Assembly (NCBI RefSeq): GCF_044872765.1
Contig: NZ_CP085253.1
Coordinates: forward strand, 1-64,000
DNA from: Micrococcus sp023147585
GTDB taxonomy: Bacteria > Actinomycetota > Actinomycetes > Actinomycetales > Micrococcaceae
Direction of reading: 5' to 3'
DNA: 64,000 nucleotides
Shown here one piece after another: positions 1 through 8,588 of the stretch. Within the stretch, counting starts at the first letter, position 1. Each line of letters starts with the position of its first letter. The notes under the pieces were generated by a model. It had not been told where the DNA came from, made no database searches, and saw nothing but the letters and a program-made list of their open reading frames with translations. The position numbers were made by a program, and so were the translations under genes.

Positions 1-369
1 AGGCTGAAGGTGCGCATGGCGGACCCCGTGGCAGACCGGCTCGTCGTCTCGCTGCGCCTGACCCGGGAGGTCGGTGGCGCAGACATCGGCGTGCTGTTGC
101 AGACCCTCTCCGAGTTCCTGCGGCAGGACGCACGTATCCGGGCTGAGCTGGAGGCACGGCAGTCCTGGACGGTGAACGCGGCCCGCCTGGCCGTCTGTGC
201 GCCGTGGATCGTGCTCGTCCTGCTCGGGACCCAGCCCATGGCCGTTGCCGCCTACCAGTCGGTGACCGGCGGAATAGTGCTCCTCATCGGCCTCGTCGTC
301 TCCGTGGTCTGCTACCAGGTCATGCTGCGCATCGGGGCGCTGCCACGTGAGAGAAGGGTGCTGGCGTGA
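1..369 (+). CDS. tadB: TadB-like pilus assembly membrane protein, C-terminal part
   Basis: This is the C-terminal part of an inner-membrane platform protein of a tad/Flp pilus (type II secretion F domain). The frame is open from base 1 with no stop before it, so the gene begins outside the window. The visible part has the cytoplasmic F-domain helix pattern (DIGVLLQTLSEFLRQDARIR) and then two hydrophobic segments in the last 70 residues, the usual end of TadB. The stop overlaps the next gene by 4 bases (GTGA), so TadB and TadC are probably translationally coupled. The family call rests on this pattern and on the pilin and TadE genes that follow. Confidence 0.8.
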   Translation, partial: RLKVRMADPVADRLVVSLRLTREVGGADIGVLLQTLSEFLRQDARIRAELEARQSWTVNAARLAVCAPWIVLVLLGTQPMAVAAYQSVTGGIVLLIGLVVSVVCYQVMLRIGALPRERRVLA

Positions 370-1307
370 GCGTTCTTCTCGTCTGGGGCGGCGTCCTGGG
401 GCTGACACTCGGGACCGGGCTCTGGCTCATCGTCGCCGCCCAGCCGCTGGGGTGGCGTCCGAGTCTGGTGGAGCGCGTGGCCCCGCAGCTGCGCCACCAC
501 ACCCCTGCCTCGCGCCTGCTGCAGGAGGAGGGTGCGGCCACCTCGCCGTGGGGTGCCTGGGGTCGAATCCTCGATCCCGTCATGGGTGCGGTGATGGGCC
601 GGCTGCAGCGCTTCATTCCGGCTGGGGAAGCGCTTGCCCACAAGCTCGAGGCGGCAGGATCCGAGCTGACACCGGCCGACTACCGGGCGCAGCAGGTCCT
701 GTGCACCTGCGCAGGCGCGGCCCTGGCGACCGTCGTCGCCGTCCTGCTGGCGGCGTCCGGCCGGATTCCGGCGCTCTCGGGGCTCGCCTTCGTGGTCGTG
801 GGTGCGCTGGCCGGTCACCTGCTGCGGGACCAACTCCTCTCCCTGCAGATCACCCGTCGCCGCACCGCCATCCTCACGGAGTTCCCCTCCGTGGCGGAGC
901 TGTTCGCACTCTCCGTCGGTGCGGGAGAGAGCGCGGCGGGGGCTCTGGAGCGGATCGCGACCAGTGCACGAGGCGAGTTGGCCGGCGAGTTCGAACGGGC
1001 GCTCGCGGACATGCGTGCGGGCGCCTCCCTCGCCGCGGCCCTGAAGGCCACCGCTCGCCGAGTCCAGCTGCCGCCCATCGAGCGCTTCATCGGGGGTGTC
1101 CTCATCGCCCTCGACCGCGGCACTCCGCTGGCCGACGTCCTGCGTGCCCAGGCCCAGGACGTCCGCGAGATGGGCCGCCGTGAGCTCATGGAGGCCGCAG
1201 GCCGCAAAGAGATCCAGATGATGGTCCCTCTCGTCTTCGGCATCCTGCCGCTCACCGTCATCTTCGCCGTCTTCCCGGGCATCTCGCTGATGCGTCTGGG
1301 CTTCTGA
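366..1307 (+). CDS. tadC: TadC-like pilus assembly membrane protein
   Basis: This 313-residue protein is the second F-domain platform component of the tad pilus, expected to pair with TadB in the inner membrane. It starts at GTG within the TadB stop. It has an N-terminal hydrophobic segment, a central pair of hydrophobic segments near residues 115-155, the F-domain core (LTEFPSVAELFALSVGAGES), and a C-terminal hydrophobic segment (PLVFGILPLTVIFAVFPGI). Length and order fit TadC of actinobacterial pilus loci. No regulatory signal is visible inside the operon. Confidence 0.85.
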   Translation: MSVLLVWGGVLGLTLGTGLWLIVAAQPLGWRPSLVERVAPQLRHHTPASRLLQEEGAATSPWGAWGRILDPVMGAVMGRLQRFIPAGEALAHKLEAAGSELTPADYRAQQVLCTCAGAALATVVAVLLAASGRIPALSGLAFVVVGALAGHLLRDQLLSLQITRRRTAILTEFPSVAELFALSVGAGESAAGALERIATSARGELAGEFERALADMRAGASLAAALKATARRVQLPPIERFIGGVLIALDRGTPLADVLRAQAQDVREMGRRELMEAAGRKEIQMMVPLVFGILPLTVIFAVFPGISLMRLGF

Positions 1308-1402
1308 AGACCCACAACTGAATAGCCCCCACCCGCCAGCCATCCGCCCAGACGACCCATCGCACCGCACCGGGCCATGCCCGCCATCCCGAGGAGGGAA
1401 CC

Positions 1403-1612
1403 ATGAACCACCACCACGCCTTCGCCGCCCTGATCACCGCACTGCAGAGCTTCATCCCCACCGACGTCCGTGACGACCGCGGCGACGTGCCGGGCTGGGT
1501 CATGATCACCCTGATGTCCGCCGTCCTGGTGGCGGGCCTCCTGCTGATCGCCGGCCCTGCTCTGCAGGACCTGTTCAACCAGGCCATCGACAAGGTGTCC
1601 ACGGGCGCCTGA
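1403..1612 (+). CDS. Flp-type pilin-like small protein
   Basis: This 69-residue protein has one long hydrophobic helix (VMITLMSAVLVAGLLLIAG) after a short hydrophilic leader ending in RGDVPGW. That is the layout of the small Flp-like pilins of actinobacterial tad loci. A strong ribosome-binding site (GAGGAGGG) lies just upstream of the ATG. It sits between tadC and the TadE genes, where the pilin is normally found. The processing site is not the textbook G/XXXXEY motif, so the cleavage point is uncertain. It is probably the major pilus subunit, by position and size only. Confidence 0.75.
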   Translation: MNHHHAFAALITALQSFIPTDVRDDRGDVPGWVMITLMSAVLVAGLLLIAGPALQDLFNQAIDKVSTGA

Positions 1613-1615
1613 CCC

Positions 1616-2044
1616 ATGTCGCAGTCCCACTGGATGCCCCCTGTGGCGGCTCCCGGGCTCCGGCCGGGGAGCCGCCGGCAGGACGAGACGGGTGCCGCCG
1701 TCGCTGAGTCGTCGATGGTGATGGCGTTGGTCGTCCTGCTCTTCGCCGCACTCCTGCAGGCCGGCATCGTCATCCACACCCGAAACGTGATGATCGACGC
1801 CGCGTCGGCGGGGGCCCGCTATGGGGCACTCGCGGACCGCCACCCCGGGGACGGTGTGGAACGGGCGCGGGAAGTCCTGGCGGCGAGTGCTCCCGGTCAG
1901 TCGGGTGCGGCCATCACGGCGGAGACGACGAGCCAGGGAGGCGTTCCCATCGTCCGCGTCACCGTCTCGAGCTCGCTGCCCGGAGTCGGATTCCTCCCGG
2001 GACCCGTTCCACTCACGGTGAGTGGCCATGCGTACCGGCACTGA
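1616..2044 (+). CDS. TadE-like pseudopilin
   Basis: This 142-residue protein has the TadE layout: a hydrophilic leader, then a GAAVAESS segment leading into a hydrophobic helix (MVMALVVLLFAALLQAGIVI), then ARNVM-like residues and a C-terminal extracytoplasmic domain with beta character. TadE proteins are minor pseudopilins of tad pili. It begins 3 bases after the pilin stop and overlaps the next gene by about 20 bases, so it belongs to the same operon. Confidence 0.8.
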   Translation: MSQSHWMPPVAAPGLRPGSRRQDETGAAVAESSMVMALVVLLFAALLQAGIVIHTRNVMIDAASAGARYGALADRHPGDGVERAREVLAASAPGQSGAAITAETTSQGGVPIVRVTVSSSLPGVGFLPGPVPLTVSGHAYRH

Positions 2045-2471
2045 GACGCAGAACGACGTCGGGGAGCGCGGTTCTGCGACGGTCGAATTCCTCATGCTGT
2101 CCCTGGTCCTGCTCATCCCCGTGGTGTATCTGATGATCTACGTGTCCCAGATCCAGGCCGCCGCCTTCGCGTCGGTCGCCGCGGCGGACCAGGCCGCGAG
2201 AGTCCTCGTCGCCAGCACGGAGGAGGTCTCCGCCGGGCAGGCCGCCTCCACCATCCAGCTGACCCTCGCCGACTACGGCGTCTCCTCCGACCTCGCCGAC
2301 GTGTCCGTGCGGTGCAGCGTCGGCGGCTGCGGAACCCGTGAGCCCGCTGAGGTGGTCGAGGTCAGCGTGGCCGTCGAGGTCCCCGTGCCGTTCGCACCGG
2401 CGCCCTGGTCCGCTTCGCTCAGCCCTGTGAGCGTCGGCTCCGAGGCTCGGCAGATGGTGCCGAGGTTCTGA
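2022..2471 (+). CDS. second TadE/TadF-like pseudopilin
   Basis: This 149-residue protein begins with a short leader, then GSATVEFLML and a hydrophobic helix, as in TadE/TadF minor pseudopilins. It has two Cys in the C-terminal part (VRCSVGGCG) that may form a disulfide outside the cell. The start could be GTG at 2022 or ATG at 2028; both lie inside the preceding tadE gene. Its stop abuts the following TadG-like gene with a one-base overlap (TGATG). Confidence 0.75.
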   Translation: MAMRTGTETQNDVGERGSATVEFLMLSLVLLIPVVYLMIYVSQIQAAAFASVAAADQAARVLVASTEEVSAGQAASTIQLTLADYGVSSDLADVSVRCSVGGCGTREPAEVVEVSVAVEVPVPFAPAPWSASLSPVSVGSEARQMVPRF

Positions 2472-2923
2472 TGCGTGCCCGGACCAGACTCGTTGACGAC
2501 CGCGGCCAGACCACCGTCCTCACCGTCGGACTGTGCGCCGTGCTGATCGCCCTCATGCTCGTCATGCTGGCCGTCACCACGGTGGCCATCCAGGCGAGGC
2601 GGCTGCAGTCCCTCGCGGACGGGGCCGCGCTCGCCGGTGCCGAGGAGCTGGGCTTCCGCCTGGACGAGAACCCCACGGTGGTCCTGTCCGACGACGAAGT
2701 CGCCGCGTCCGCCGGCGCATACCTGTCGGCCGTGGGCGGGCAGGAGAGCGTGCCCGGCCTCGCAGACATGGAGGCCGGCGTGGCCGGGGACGGCGCGACC
2801 GTGATCGTCCGCCTCGAGGCGCAGGTGAGCCTGCTGCCCGCTGGAGGGTGGTTCACCGGGGTCATCCCCGCAACGGTCCCCGTGCAGGCGGAGGGCAGCT
2901 CCCGGACGGCCCTCACCCGGTGA
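2471..2923 (+). CDS. TadG-like (Rv3660c/helicase-secretion neighbourhood type) pilus protein
   Basis: This 150-residue protein starts DDRGQTTVLT followed by a hydrophobic helix and then RRLQSLADGAALAGAEEL. This is the signature of the putative TadG-like N-terminal domain found at the end of actinobacterial tad operons. It is much shorter than proteobacterial TadG, which has a von Willebrand domain, but that is usual for this actinobacterial type. It is probably an envelope-anchored minor component. Its stop overlaps a GTG that opens the Doc-like remnant described next. Confidence 0.75.
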   Translation: MRARTRLVDDRGQTTVLTVGLCAVLIALMLVMLAVTTVAIQARRLQSLADGAALAGAEELGFRLDENPTVVLSDDEVAASAGAYLSAVGGQESVPGLADMEAGVAGDGATVIVRLEAQVSLLPAGGWFTGVIPATVPVQAEGSSRTALTR

Positions 2924-3111
2924 TTCCGGCCGGGGCCTTCCGAGGGGTACCACGGTGGTGCCACGGGTGGCGTGCCACGGTGGTCTTCCTCGACCTCGAG
3001 GGCGCATGGATCGAGGCACCGGACGACGGCGCCGACGACCTCGTGGTCGGCGTGGCGGCCGGGCAGCGGGCGTTCGCGGAGATTGCCCAGGCCCTCGAGC
3101 GGTGGCGCTGA
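2920..3111 (+). pseudogene. Doc/Fic-toxin C-terminal-like remnant
   Basis: A 63-codon frame opens with GTG at 2920, sharing GTGA with the preceding stop. Its last 43 residues (ATVVFLDLEGAWIEAPDDGA and on to an end in EIAQALERW) resemble the C-terminus of death-on-curing (Doc) family toxins, which have the pattern FL-x-x-NG-x-x-L-x-APxxEA followed by a short helix. The catalytic Fic motif HPFxxGNKR lies upstream in real Doc proteins and is absent here. I read it as the tail of a decayed toxin gene behind the pilus operon. The family link is by memory of the pattern and needs a search. Confidence 0.45.
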
Positions 3112-3198
3112 GATCGGGCGCATCATCGGCGCGGTCATGATGCTTCGCTGGTGGGCGCGGGAGGAATCGTTCGGTGCGGGAGGAACCGGACACGGCAA

Positions 3199-3235
3199 CG
3201 CCCCCGCGTCGAGGAGGACTCCCGAGGCGGGGGCG
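3199..3235 (-). terminator. hairpin terminator of the anion permease gene
   Basis: CGCCCCCGC at 3199-3207 pairs perfectly with GCGGGGGCG at 3227-3235. The hairpin lies just beyond the stop of the minus-strand permease gene and between convergent genes. No clear T-run follows, as is common at this G+C. Confidence 0.55.
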
Positions 3236-3258
3236 CGCTGCTCATTCCCGAGCGGACC

Positions 3259-4770
3259 TCACCACATGCCGAGGACCTTCATCCAGGCGCCGCCCACCAC
3301 GGTCCAGATGACGATGTTCACGAGGCTCGCCAGGAAGCCCACTCGGAACCACTCCTTGGTGGGCACGTAGCCGGAGCCGTACACCACGCCCGCGGGGCCG
3401 GAGGAGTAGTGGGCCAGGCCGCCGAAGAGGTTGCCGATGAAGCCGAAGGCGAGGGCAGCGAAGACCGGCGGGGTGCCGGCGGCCACCGCGGCCGTCAGGA
3501 ACACGGCGTACATCGCCACGATCTGCGCCGTGTTGGACGCGAACAGGTAGTGCACGTAGAAGTACACGAGGGCCAGCAGCGCGAAGGCCACGTACCACGG
3601 CAGGCCGCCGACCGCGCCGGAGACGGAGCGGCCGATCCAGTCGATCACGCCCAGCTCGTTCAGGTGTGTCGCCATGCCCACGAGCACGCCGAAGAAGACG
3701 AGCGTGGACCACGCGCCGCCGTTGGCGGCCATGTCCTTCCAGGTGAGCACCTTGGTGACGAGCAGGGCGGCGACGCCCACGAACGCCACCGCGGTGGCGT
3801 TGAGGTCCAGCAGGGAGCCGAGGACCCACATCAGCAGCAGCGCGACGAACGTGCCCGCCATGATCACTTCGCCGCGGCTCATGGGGCCGGCCTGGTGCAG
3901 CTGCTCGCGGGCGCGTCCAGGGGCATCCGGGGTCTTCGTCAGCTCCGGCGGGTAGATCTTGGTCATCGCCCACGGCATCACGGCGAGCGCCACGAGGCCC
4001 GGCACGATCGCGGCCAGCGCCCACGAGCCCCACGTGATCTGCACGCCGTTGTCCGCCGCGAACTTGGCGGCCAGCGGGTTGCCGGCCATGGCGGTGAGGA
4101 ACATGGCCGAGGTGATCGTGTTCACCTGCACCGCGGTCATCGAGAGGTAGGCGCCGAGCCGGCGCCGGGACTCCGGCGTGTCCGGGGTGGAGCCCTGCAC
4201 GCGGGCCAGGGAGGAGATGATCGGGAAGACGACGCCGCCAGCGCGCGCCGTGTTGGACGGCGTCGCCGGGGCGAGGATCAGGTCCGTGACGGCCATGCCG
4301 TAGCTCAGGCCCAGGCTGGACTTGCCCAGCTTGGTGACGAACCACAGCGCGATGCGCCGGCCCAGGCCCGTGAGCAGGAAGCCGTCGGCGATGAAGAACG
4401 CCGCCACGATCAGCCACACGGCGCTGTTGCCGAAGCCCGTGAGCGCCTCCTTGCCGGGGTCCATGGTGCCCGTGATCATGGCCGCCGCCAGCCCCACCAG
4501 GGCGACGGACGCCGTCGGGAGCGGCTGGAGGATGAGCGCCAGGATGGTGCCGAGGAAGATGCCGGCCATGTGCATGCCGCGCGGGTCCACGCCCTCGGGC
4601 GGCGGAATCAGCCACACGGCCACGGTCACCAGCAGGATCGCCAGGACCTTCAGGATCATCCCCGTGGACGACGGCGGCGCCGCCGCGGGAGGCGCCGTTC
4701 CGGCGCCCGCGCCCTTCTCGGTGACAGAGCCGTTCGGGGCGGCGGCGGACGGGGAAACGGAAGAAGCCAT
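3259..4770 (-). CDS. DASS (SLC13) family anion permease
   Basis: This 503-residue membrane protein belongs to the divalent anion:sodium symporter family, which imports dicarboxylates, citrate or sulfate. It shows about a dozen hydrophobic segments and both paired SNT motifs of the family (ATPSNTARAGG and FASNTAQIVAMY), which form the sodium and substrate sites. The substrate cannot be told from sequence. I place the start at ATG 4770, because a GAGGGG ribosome site sits 9 bases upstream; the ATG at 4779 lies directly on that site. It stands next to succinate dehydrogenase, which would suit a C4-dicarboxylate role, but that is inference. Confidence 0.85.
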   Translation of the reverse strand: MASSVSPSAAAPNGSVTEKGAGAGTAPPAAAPPSSTGMILKVLAILLVTVAVWLIPPPEGVDPRGMHMAGIFLGTILALILQPLPTASVALVGLAAAMITGTMDPGKEALTGFGNSAVWLIVAAFFIADGFLLTGLGRRIALWFVTKLGKSSLGLSYGMAVTDLILAPATPSNTARAGGVVFPIISSLARVQGSTPDTPESRRRLGAYLSMTAVQVNTITSAMFLTAMAGNPLAAKFAADNGVQITWGSWALAAIVPGLVALAVMPWAMTKIYPPELTKTPDAPGRAREQLHQAGPMSRGEVIMAGTFVALLLMWVLGSLLDLNATAVAFVGVAALLVTKVLTWKDMAANGGAWSTLVFFGVLVGMATHLNELGVIDWIGRSVSGAVGGLPWYVAFALLALVYFYVHYLFASNTAQIVAMYAVFLTAAVAAGTPPVFAALAFGFIGNLFGGLAHYSSGPAGVVYGSGYVPTKEWFRVGFLASLVNIVIWTVVGGAWMKVLGMW

Positions 4771-4823
4771 GCGGTTCATCCCCTCACGGAGTTGACGCGG
4801 ATGTGCGGGTTCTGACACGGACA

Positions 4824-4829
4824 AATCTA
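4824..4829 (-). promoter_or_regulatory. candidate -10 box of the anion permease
   Basis: TAGATT reads on the minus strand about 55 bases upstream of the permease start. It resembles the TANNNT hexamers found before many genes in this window. No convincing -35 box is visible. Confidence 0.35.
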
Positions 4830-4855
4830 CTCTCGGCGGGGATCTCCGAGGCGCT

Positions 4856-4893
4856 CCCGGCACCCGGTGGGACCAGGCTCACCGGGTGCCGGG
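4856..4893 (-). terminator. terminator of the sdhCAB operon
   Basis: CCCGGCACCCGGTG (4856-4869) pairs perfectly over 14 bases with CACCGGGTGCCGGG (4880-4893), with a 10-base loop. It starts 25 bases beyond the sdhB stop. Confidence 0.7.
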
Positions 4894-4917
4894 TGCCGGG
4901 TGCGGGCGCTCGGCCGG

Positions 4918-5670
4918 TCAGTCGTCGCGGCCGCCGCGCAGCCGCGCGCGCACGGCCTCCCGGTTCACCGCGCTGATGGCGGAGAGCGGGATGCCGGCCG
5001 GGCACACCTGGGCGCACTCGCCGTACACGGAGCAGGGGCCGAACTCGGCGTCCGCCGTCGCGGTGATGCTCAGCGCGCGGCGGCCGCGCTCCGGCTGGCC
5101 CTGGGGGAGCGTGGCGAGGTGCTCCAGCAGCGATCCGGTGAAGAGGTGCGAGGACCCGTTGGGACAGGCCGCCACGCACGCGCCGCACTGGATGCACGCC
5201 GCGAAGTCGAGCGCCTTCTCGGCGGTGCGGAAGGGGATCTGGCGCGCGTCCGCGTCCGGCGCGGTGCCGACGTCGACTCCCACGAAGCCGCCCGAGGCCA
5301 CCACGCGGTCCAGGGCGCCGCGGTCCACCACCAGGTCCCGCTGCACCGGGAAGGCGTCGGACCGGAACGGCTCGAGGCGGATGCGGTCGCCGTCCCGGTA
5401 GGAGCGCAGGTGCTGGCGGCAGGACGGCGTGTTGGCCACGGGCCCGTGCGGGCGCTCGTCCACGGTGATGCCGCACGCGCCGCAGATGCCCTCGCGGCAG
5501 TCCGAGTCGAACGCCACCGGTTCGAGGCCCTCCTCCACGAGCTGCTCGTTGAGGCGGTCCAGCAGTTCGAGCAGGGACATCTCCTCGGTGGCGTCCTCCA
5601 CCACGTACGTCTCGAAGCGTCCCTCGGCGGCGGGGGAGTCCTGCCGCCAGATCTCCAGGGTCAGTCTCAT
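4918..5670 (-). CDS. sdhB: succinate dehydrogenase iron-sulfur subunit
   Basis: This 250-residue protein carries electrons from the SdhA flavin to the membrane anchor through three Fe-S clusters. The 2Fe-2S ligands are seen in CREGICGACG with a later SC in TPSCRQHL. The cluster-binding C-terminal domain shows CIQCGACVAACP and CSVYGECAQVCP. It lies 13 bases downstream of sdhA in the order C-A-B, typical of the single-anchor (type B, menaquinone-using) enzymes of Gram-positive bacteria. The length is normal and the start has no competitor. Confidence 0.95.
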   Translation of the reverse strand: MRLTLEIWRQDSPAAEGRFETYVVEDATEEMSLLELLDRLNEQLVEEGLEPVAFDSDCREGICGACGITVDERPHGPVANTPSCRQHLRSYRDGDRIRLEPFRSDAFPVQRDLVVDRGALDRVVASGGFVGVDVGTAPDADARQIPFRTAEKALDFAACIQCGACVAACPNGSSHLFTGSLLEHLATLPQGQPERGRRALSITATADAEFGPCSVYGECAQVCPAGIPLSAISAVNREAVRARLRGGRDD

Positions 5671-5683
5671 GGTGCGTCCGTCC

Positions 5684-7708
5684 TCACCGGTAGTCGCGGG
5701 TCTGCAGCTTCACCGTGGTGAAGTCGAGGGGTTCGATGTGACGCACCGGCTCGCCGGGGTGCACGTCGTCGTCGCCGGGCACGTGCTCCCAGGCGGAGAC
5801 GAAGCGCCAGGCGTCGTCGTCGCGCAGCGCCTCGCCCTCGGGGGTCTGGTGCTCCTCGCGGAAGTGGGCGCCGCAGGACTCCTCGCGGTCCAGGGCGTCC
5901 CGGCACATGAGCTCGCCCATGTCCAGGAAGTCGGCCACGCGCCCGGCGCGCTCGAGCTCCTGGTTGAGCTGCTCGCCCGTGCCGGGCACGCGCAGGTCGG
6001 TCCAGAACTGCTCGCGCAGCGCGCGGATCCGCCGCAGTGCCTCGGCCAGGCCCGCAGCCGTGCGGCTCACGCCGCAGCCTTCGTAGAGGATCTCGCCGAG
6101 CTCGGCGTGGAAGTGGTCCGCGGAGTGCGTGCCGCGGATCTCCAGCAGGCGCCGGGTCCGGTCCTGCACCCCCGCGACGGCGTCGCGCACCGCGGGCGCG
6201 TCCGCGTCCAGGAGCGGCTCGTGGAGGTGGTCCGCGAGGAAGTTCGGCACGGCGTAGGGGAGGGTGAACCAGCCGTCCACGCACGCCGAGAGCAGGGAGT
6301 TCGCGCCGAGGCGGTTGGCCCCGTGATAGGCCCAGCCGGCCTCGCCGCCCACGAACAGGCCGGGGACGGACGTCATCAGGTCGTAGTCGCTCCAGAGCCC
6401 GCCCATCGCGAAGTGGGCGCCGGGAGCGATGCGCATGGGCACGGTGTACGGGTCCTCGCCGGTGGCGTCGCGGTACATCTCGAACAGGTTGCCGTAGCGC
6501 TCCCTGATGGTCTCCACGCCCAGACGCTCGAGCGCATCCCGGAAGTCGAGGTACACGCTGTTCCTCAGGGGGCCCACGCCGTGGCCGGCGATGATCTGCT
6601 CGCGCGCGGCGCGGGAGGAGATGTCGCGCGGGGCGAGGTTGCCGTAGGCCGGGTACTTGCGCTCGAGGTAGTAGTCGCGCTCGCCCTCGGGGATCTCATT
6701 CGCCGGGCGGTCGTCCCCGGCGCGGGCGGGCACCCAGATGCGGCCGTCGTTGCGCAGGGACTCGCTCATGAGCGTGGTCTTGGACTGCCAGCGCGAGCTC
6801 ACCGGCAGCGCGGTGGGGTGGAACTGGATGAAGGACGGCGAGGCGAACAGTGCTCCGCGCCGGTGTGCGCGCCAGGCGGCCGTCACGTTCGAGTTCTTGG
6901 CGAGCGTGGACTGGCGGAACACGCTCCCGTAGCCGCCCGTGGCCAGCACCACGGCGTGGGCCGTCTGGGCCTCGACCTCGCCCGTGAGCAGGTCGCGGAC
7001 GACGACGCCCCGCGCCCGGCCGTCCTCCACGATCAGGTCGAGCATCTCGCGGCGCGTGCGCAGCTCCACCGTCCCGGCGGCCACCTGGCGCAGGAGGGCC
7101 TTGGTGGCGGAGACCTCCATCTGCTGGCCGGTCTGCCCACGGGTGTAGTACGTGCGGGAGACCTGCACGCCGCCGAAGGAGCGCGTGCGCAGCTGACCGC
7201 CGTACTCGCGGGCGAAGGGCGCACCGAGGGCGTCGGCATGGTCGATCACCCGGACGGACTCCTCGGCCAGGCGGAAGCAGTCGGCCTCGCGGGCGCGGAA
7301 GTCACCGCCCTTGACGGTGTCCTTCACGAAGCGCCCGAGCGAGTCGTTGTCCACCTTGCGGCCGCGCGCGGCGTTGATGCCGCCCTGTGCGGCCACGGAG
7401 TGGGCTCGACGCGGGGAGTCGTGGATCGTGTAGTTCACCACGTGGTAGCCCAGCTCGCCGAGCGCCGCGGCGCAGCCGGCCCCGGCCAGGCCGGTGCCCA
7501 CCACGACCACGGTGAACCTGCGGCGGTTCAGCGGGCTGACCAGCTTGTACTCGAGCTTGCGCCGGGTCCAGGCGGTGGCCGGGTCGCCCTCGGGGGCGCG
7601 GCCGTCGAGGACGAAGGGGGCGGCGGGGGCAGCGGTGGGCGGGGCCGCGGGTCGGGTGGCCTCCCGCGAGGAGAGGTCGACGGTGTGGTCGGCGGCGCGG
7701 CTGCTCAT
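5684..7708 (-). CDS. sdhA: succinate dehydrogenase flavoprotein subunit
   Basis: This 674-residue protein oxidises succinate to fumarate at the inner face of the membrane. It shows the FAD-binding GTGLAGAGCAAALGELGYH near residue 70 and the HSVAAQGGINAA segment, whose His carries the covalent FAD. The start is ATG 7708, which overlaps the sdhC stop (ATGA). This gives an Ala/Pro-rich N-terminal extension of about 50 residues before the catalytic core, as seen in several actinobacterial homologues. A far longer open frame runs upstream through sdhC, but it is only a high-GC artefact. Confidence 0.95.
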   Translation of the reverse strand: MSSRAADHTVDLSSREATRPAAPPTAAPAAPFVLDGRAPEGDPATAWTRRKLEYKLVSPLNRRRFTVVVVGTGLAGAGCAAALGELGYHVVNYTIHDSPRRAHSVAAQGGINAARGRKVDNDSLGRFVKDTVKGGDFRAREADCFRLAEESVRVIDHADALGAPFAREYGGQLRTRSFGGVQVSRTYYTRGQTGQQMEVSATKALLRQVAAGTVELRTRREMLDLIVEDGRARGVVVRDLLTGEVEAQTAHAVVLATGGYGSVFRQSTLAKNSNVTAAWRAHRRGALFASPSFIQFHPTALPVSSRWQSKTTLMSESLRNDGRIWVPARAGDDRPANEIPEGERDYYLERKYPAYGNLAPRDISSRAAREQIIAGHGVGPLRNSVYLDFRDALERLGVETIRERYGNLFEMYRDATGEDPYTVPMRIAPGAHFAMGGLWSDYDLMTSVPGLFVGGEAGWAYHGANRLGANSLLSACVDGWFTLPYAVPNFLADHLHEPLLDADAPAVRDAVAGVQDRTRRLLEIRGTHSADHFHAELGEILYEGCGVSRTAAGLAEALRRIRALREQFWTDLRVPGTGEQLNQELERAGRVADFLDMGELMCRDALDREESCGAHFREEHQTPEGEALRDDDAWRFVSAWEHVPGDDDVHPGEPVRHIEPLDFTTVKLQTRDYR

Positions 7709-8460
7709 GCGAGGGCTCCCGTCAGGACGGCGAGGGGGATGGTGATGTTGCCGATCGCGATCACGAGGCCGAGGACCAGGGCGATCAGCTTCAGGACGCG
7801 CCAGAAGCGGGGGCCGCCGGCGATGCCGAGGTCCGCCACCATGGCCACGATCCCGTGGATGAGGTGCGCCGCGAGGGCCAGCATGGCCAGGATGTAGACG
7901 AGCGAGGCGGGCCAGCGGCTGAAGCTGGCAATCACGTTGGCATAGGCGCTGCTCGCCTCGGGCGTCGCGGCCTGGAACGCGTCGGGCGCCGCGGGCCGGG
8001 CCCCCAGCGTCAGGTCGAGCACGTGGAAGACCAGGAAGAGGAGCAGCACGACGCCCGTGGTGGGCATCGCGCGCGTCAGCCACGAGCCGGGCCGGATCCT
8101 TCGCCGCGGGTGCGGGCCCCGAGCGCGCCGGGCCCGGATCACGATCAGCGCGGCGGCCCACACGTGGCCGATGAGGCACAGGAGGAGGAACGCCCGCAGG
8201 ATCCAGAGCAGGCCCTCGTGGGGCAGGACGGGCTCGAACGCGGCGCGCAGCCAGTGGGCGTAGGCGTTGAAGTGCTCGGCGCCCTGGTAGACCTTCAGGT
8301 TGCCGATCATGTGCACGAACACGAACGCGGTGAAGACGGCACCCGTGAGGGCCATGACCACCTTCAGCAGGGCGTTCGAGGGGCCGTGGCGGACCGGGGT
8401 CGCGCGGACCCCGGGGCCCTTCGGCGCAGCGGCGGGACGGCGGACGGTGGACTGTGCCAT
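7705..8460 (-). CDS. sdhC: succinate dehydrogenase cytochrome b subunit
   Basis: This 251-residue membrane anchor has five hydrophobic segments and several His within them (FVHMIGN, IGHVWAA, FHVLDL, AHLIHG). That fits the single-subunit di-haem cytochrome b of type B succinate:quinone reductases, so no separate sdhD is expected. It leads the sdhCAB operon and overlaps sdhA by 4 bases. A TAGACT -10 box lies upstream at 8494-8499. Confidence 0.9.
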   Translation of the reverse strand: MAQSTVRRPAAAPKGPGVRATPVRHGPSNALLKVVMALTGAVFTAFVFVHMIGNLKVYQGAEHFNAYAHWLRAAFEPVLPHEGLLWILRAFLLLCLIGHVWAAALIVIRARRARGPHPRRRIRPGSWLTRAMPTTGVVLLLFLVFHVLDLTLGARPAAPDAFQAATPEASSAYANVIASFSRWPASLVYILAMLALAAHLIHGIVAMVADLGIAGGPRFWRVLKLIALVLGLVIAIGNITIPLAVLTGALA

Positions 8461-8493
8461 GGCGACTCCCGGCGGTTCGGTGACTGCCCTGTG

Positions 8494-8499
8494 AGTCTA
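8494..8499 (-). promoter_or_regulatory. -10 box of the sdhCAB operon
   Basis: TAGACT reads on the minus strand 33 bases upstream of the sdhC start, inside the divergent region shared with prfB. The prfB hexamer TAGACT (8574-8579) is identical and faces the other way. Confidence 0.5.
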
Positions 8500-8573
8500 T
8501 GCCCGCTGACCTGGGCGGGATCGTCCGTGACCGGGCCGCCGACGTCGCCCCACCCCCGCCCCACCCCGCGCGG

Positions 8574-8579
8574 TAGACT
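8574..8579 (+). promoter_or_regulatory. -10 box of prfB, leaderless type
   Basis: TAGACT ends 9 bases before the prfB ATG. Transcription would start at or next to the start codon, and there is no ribosome-binding site in the gap. Confidence 0.55.
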
Positions 8580-8588
8580 CGCCCCACC

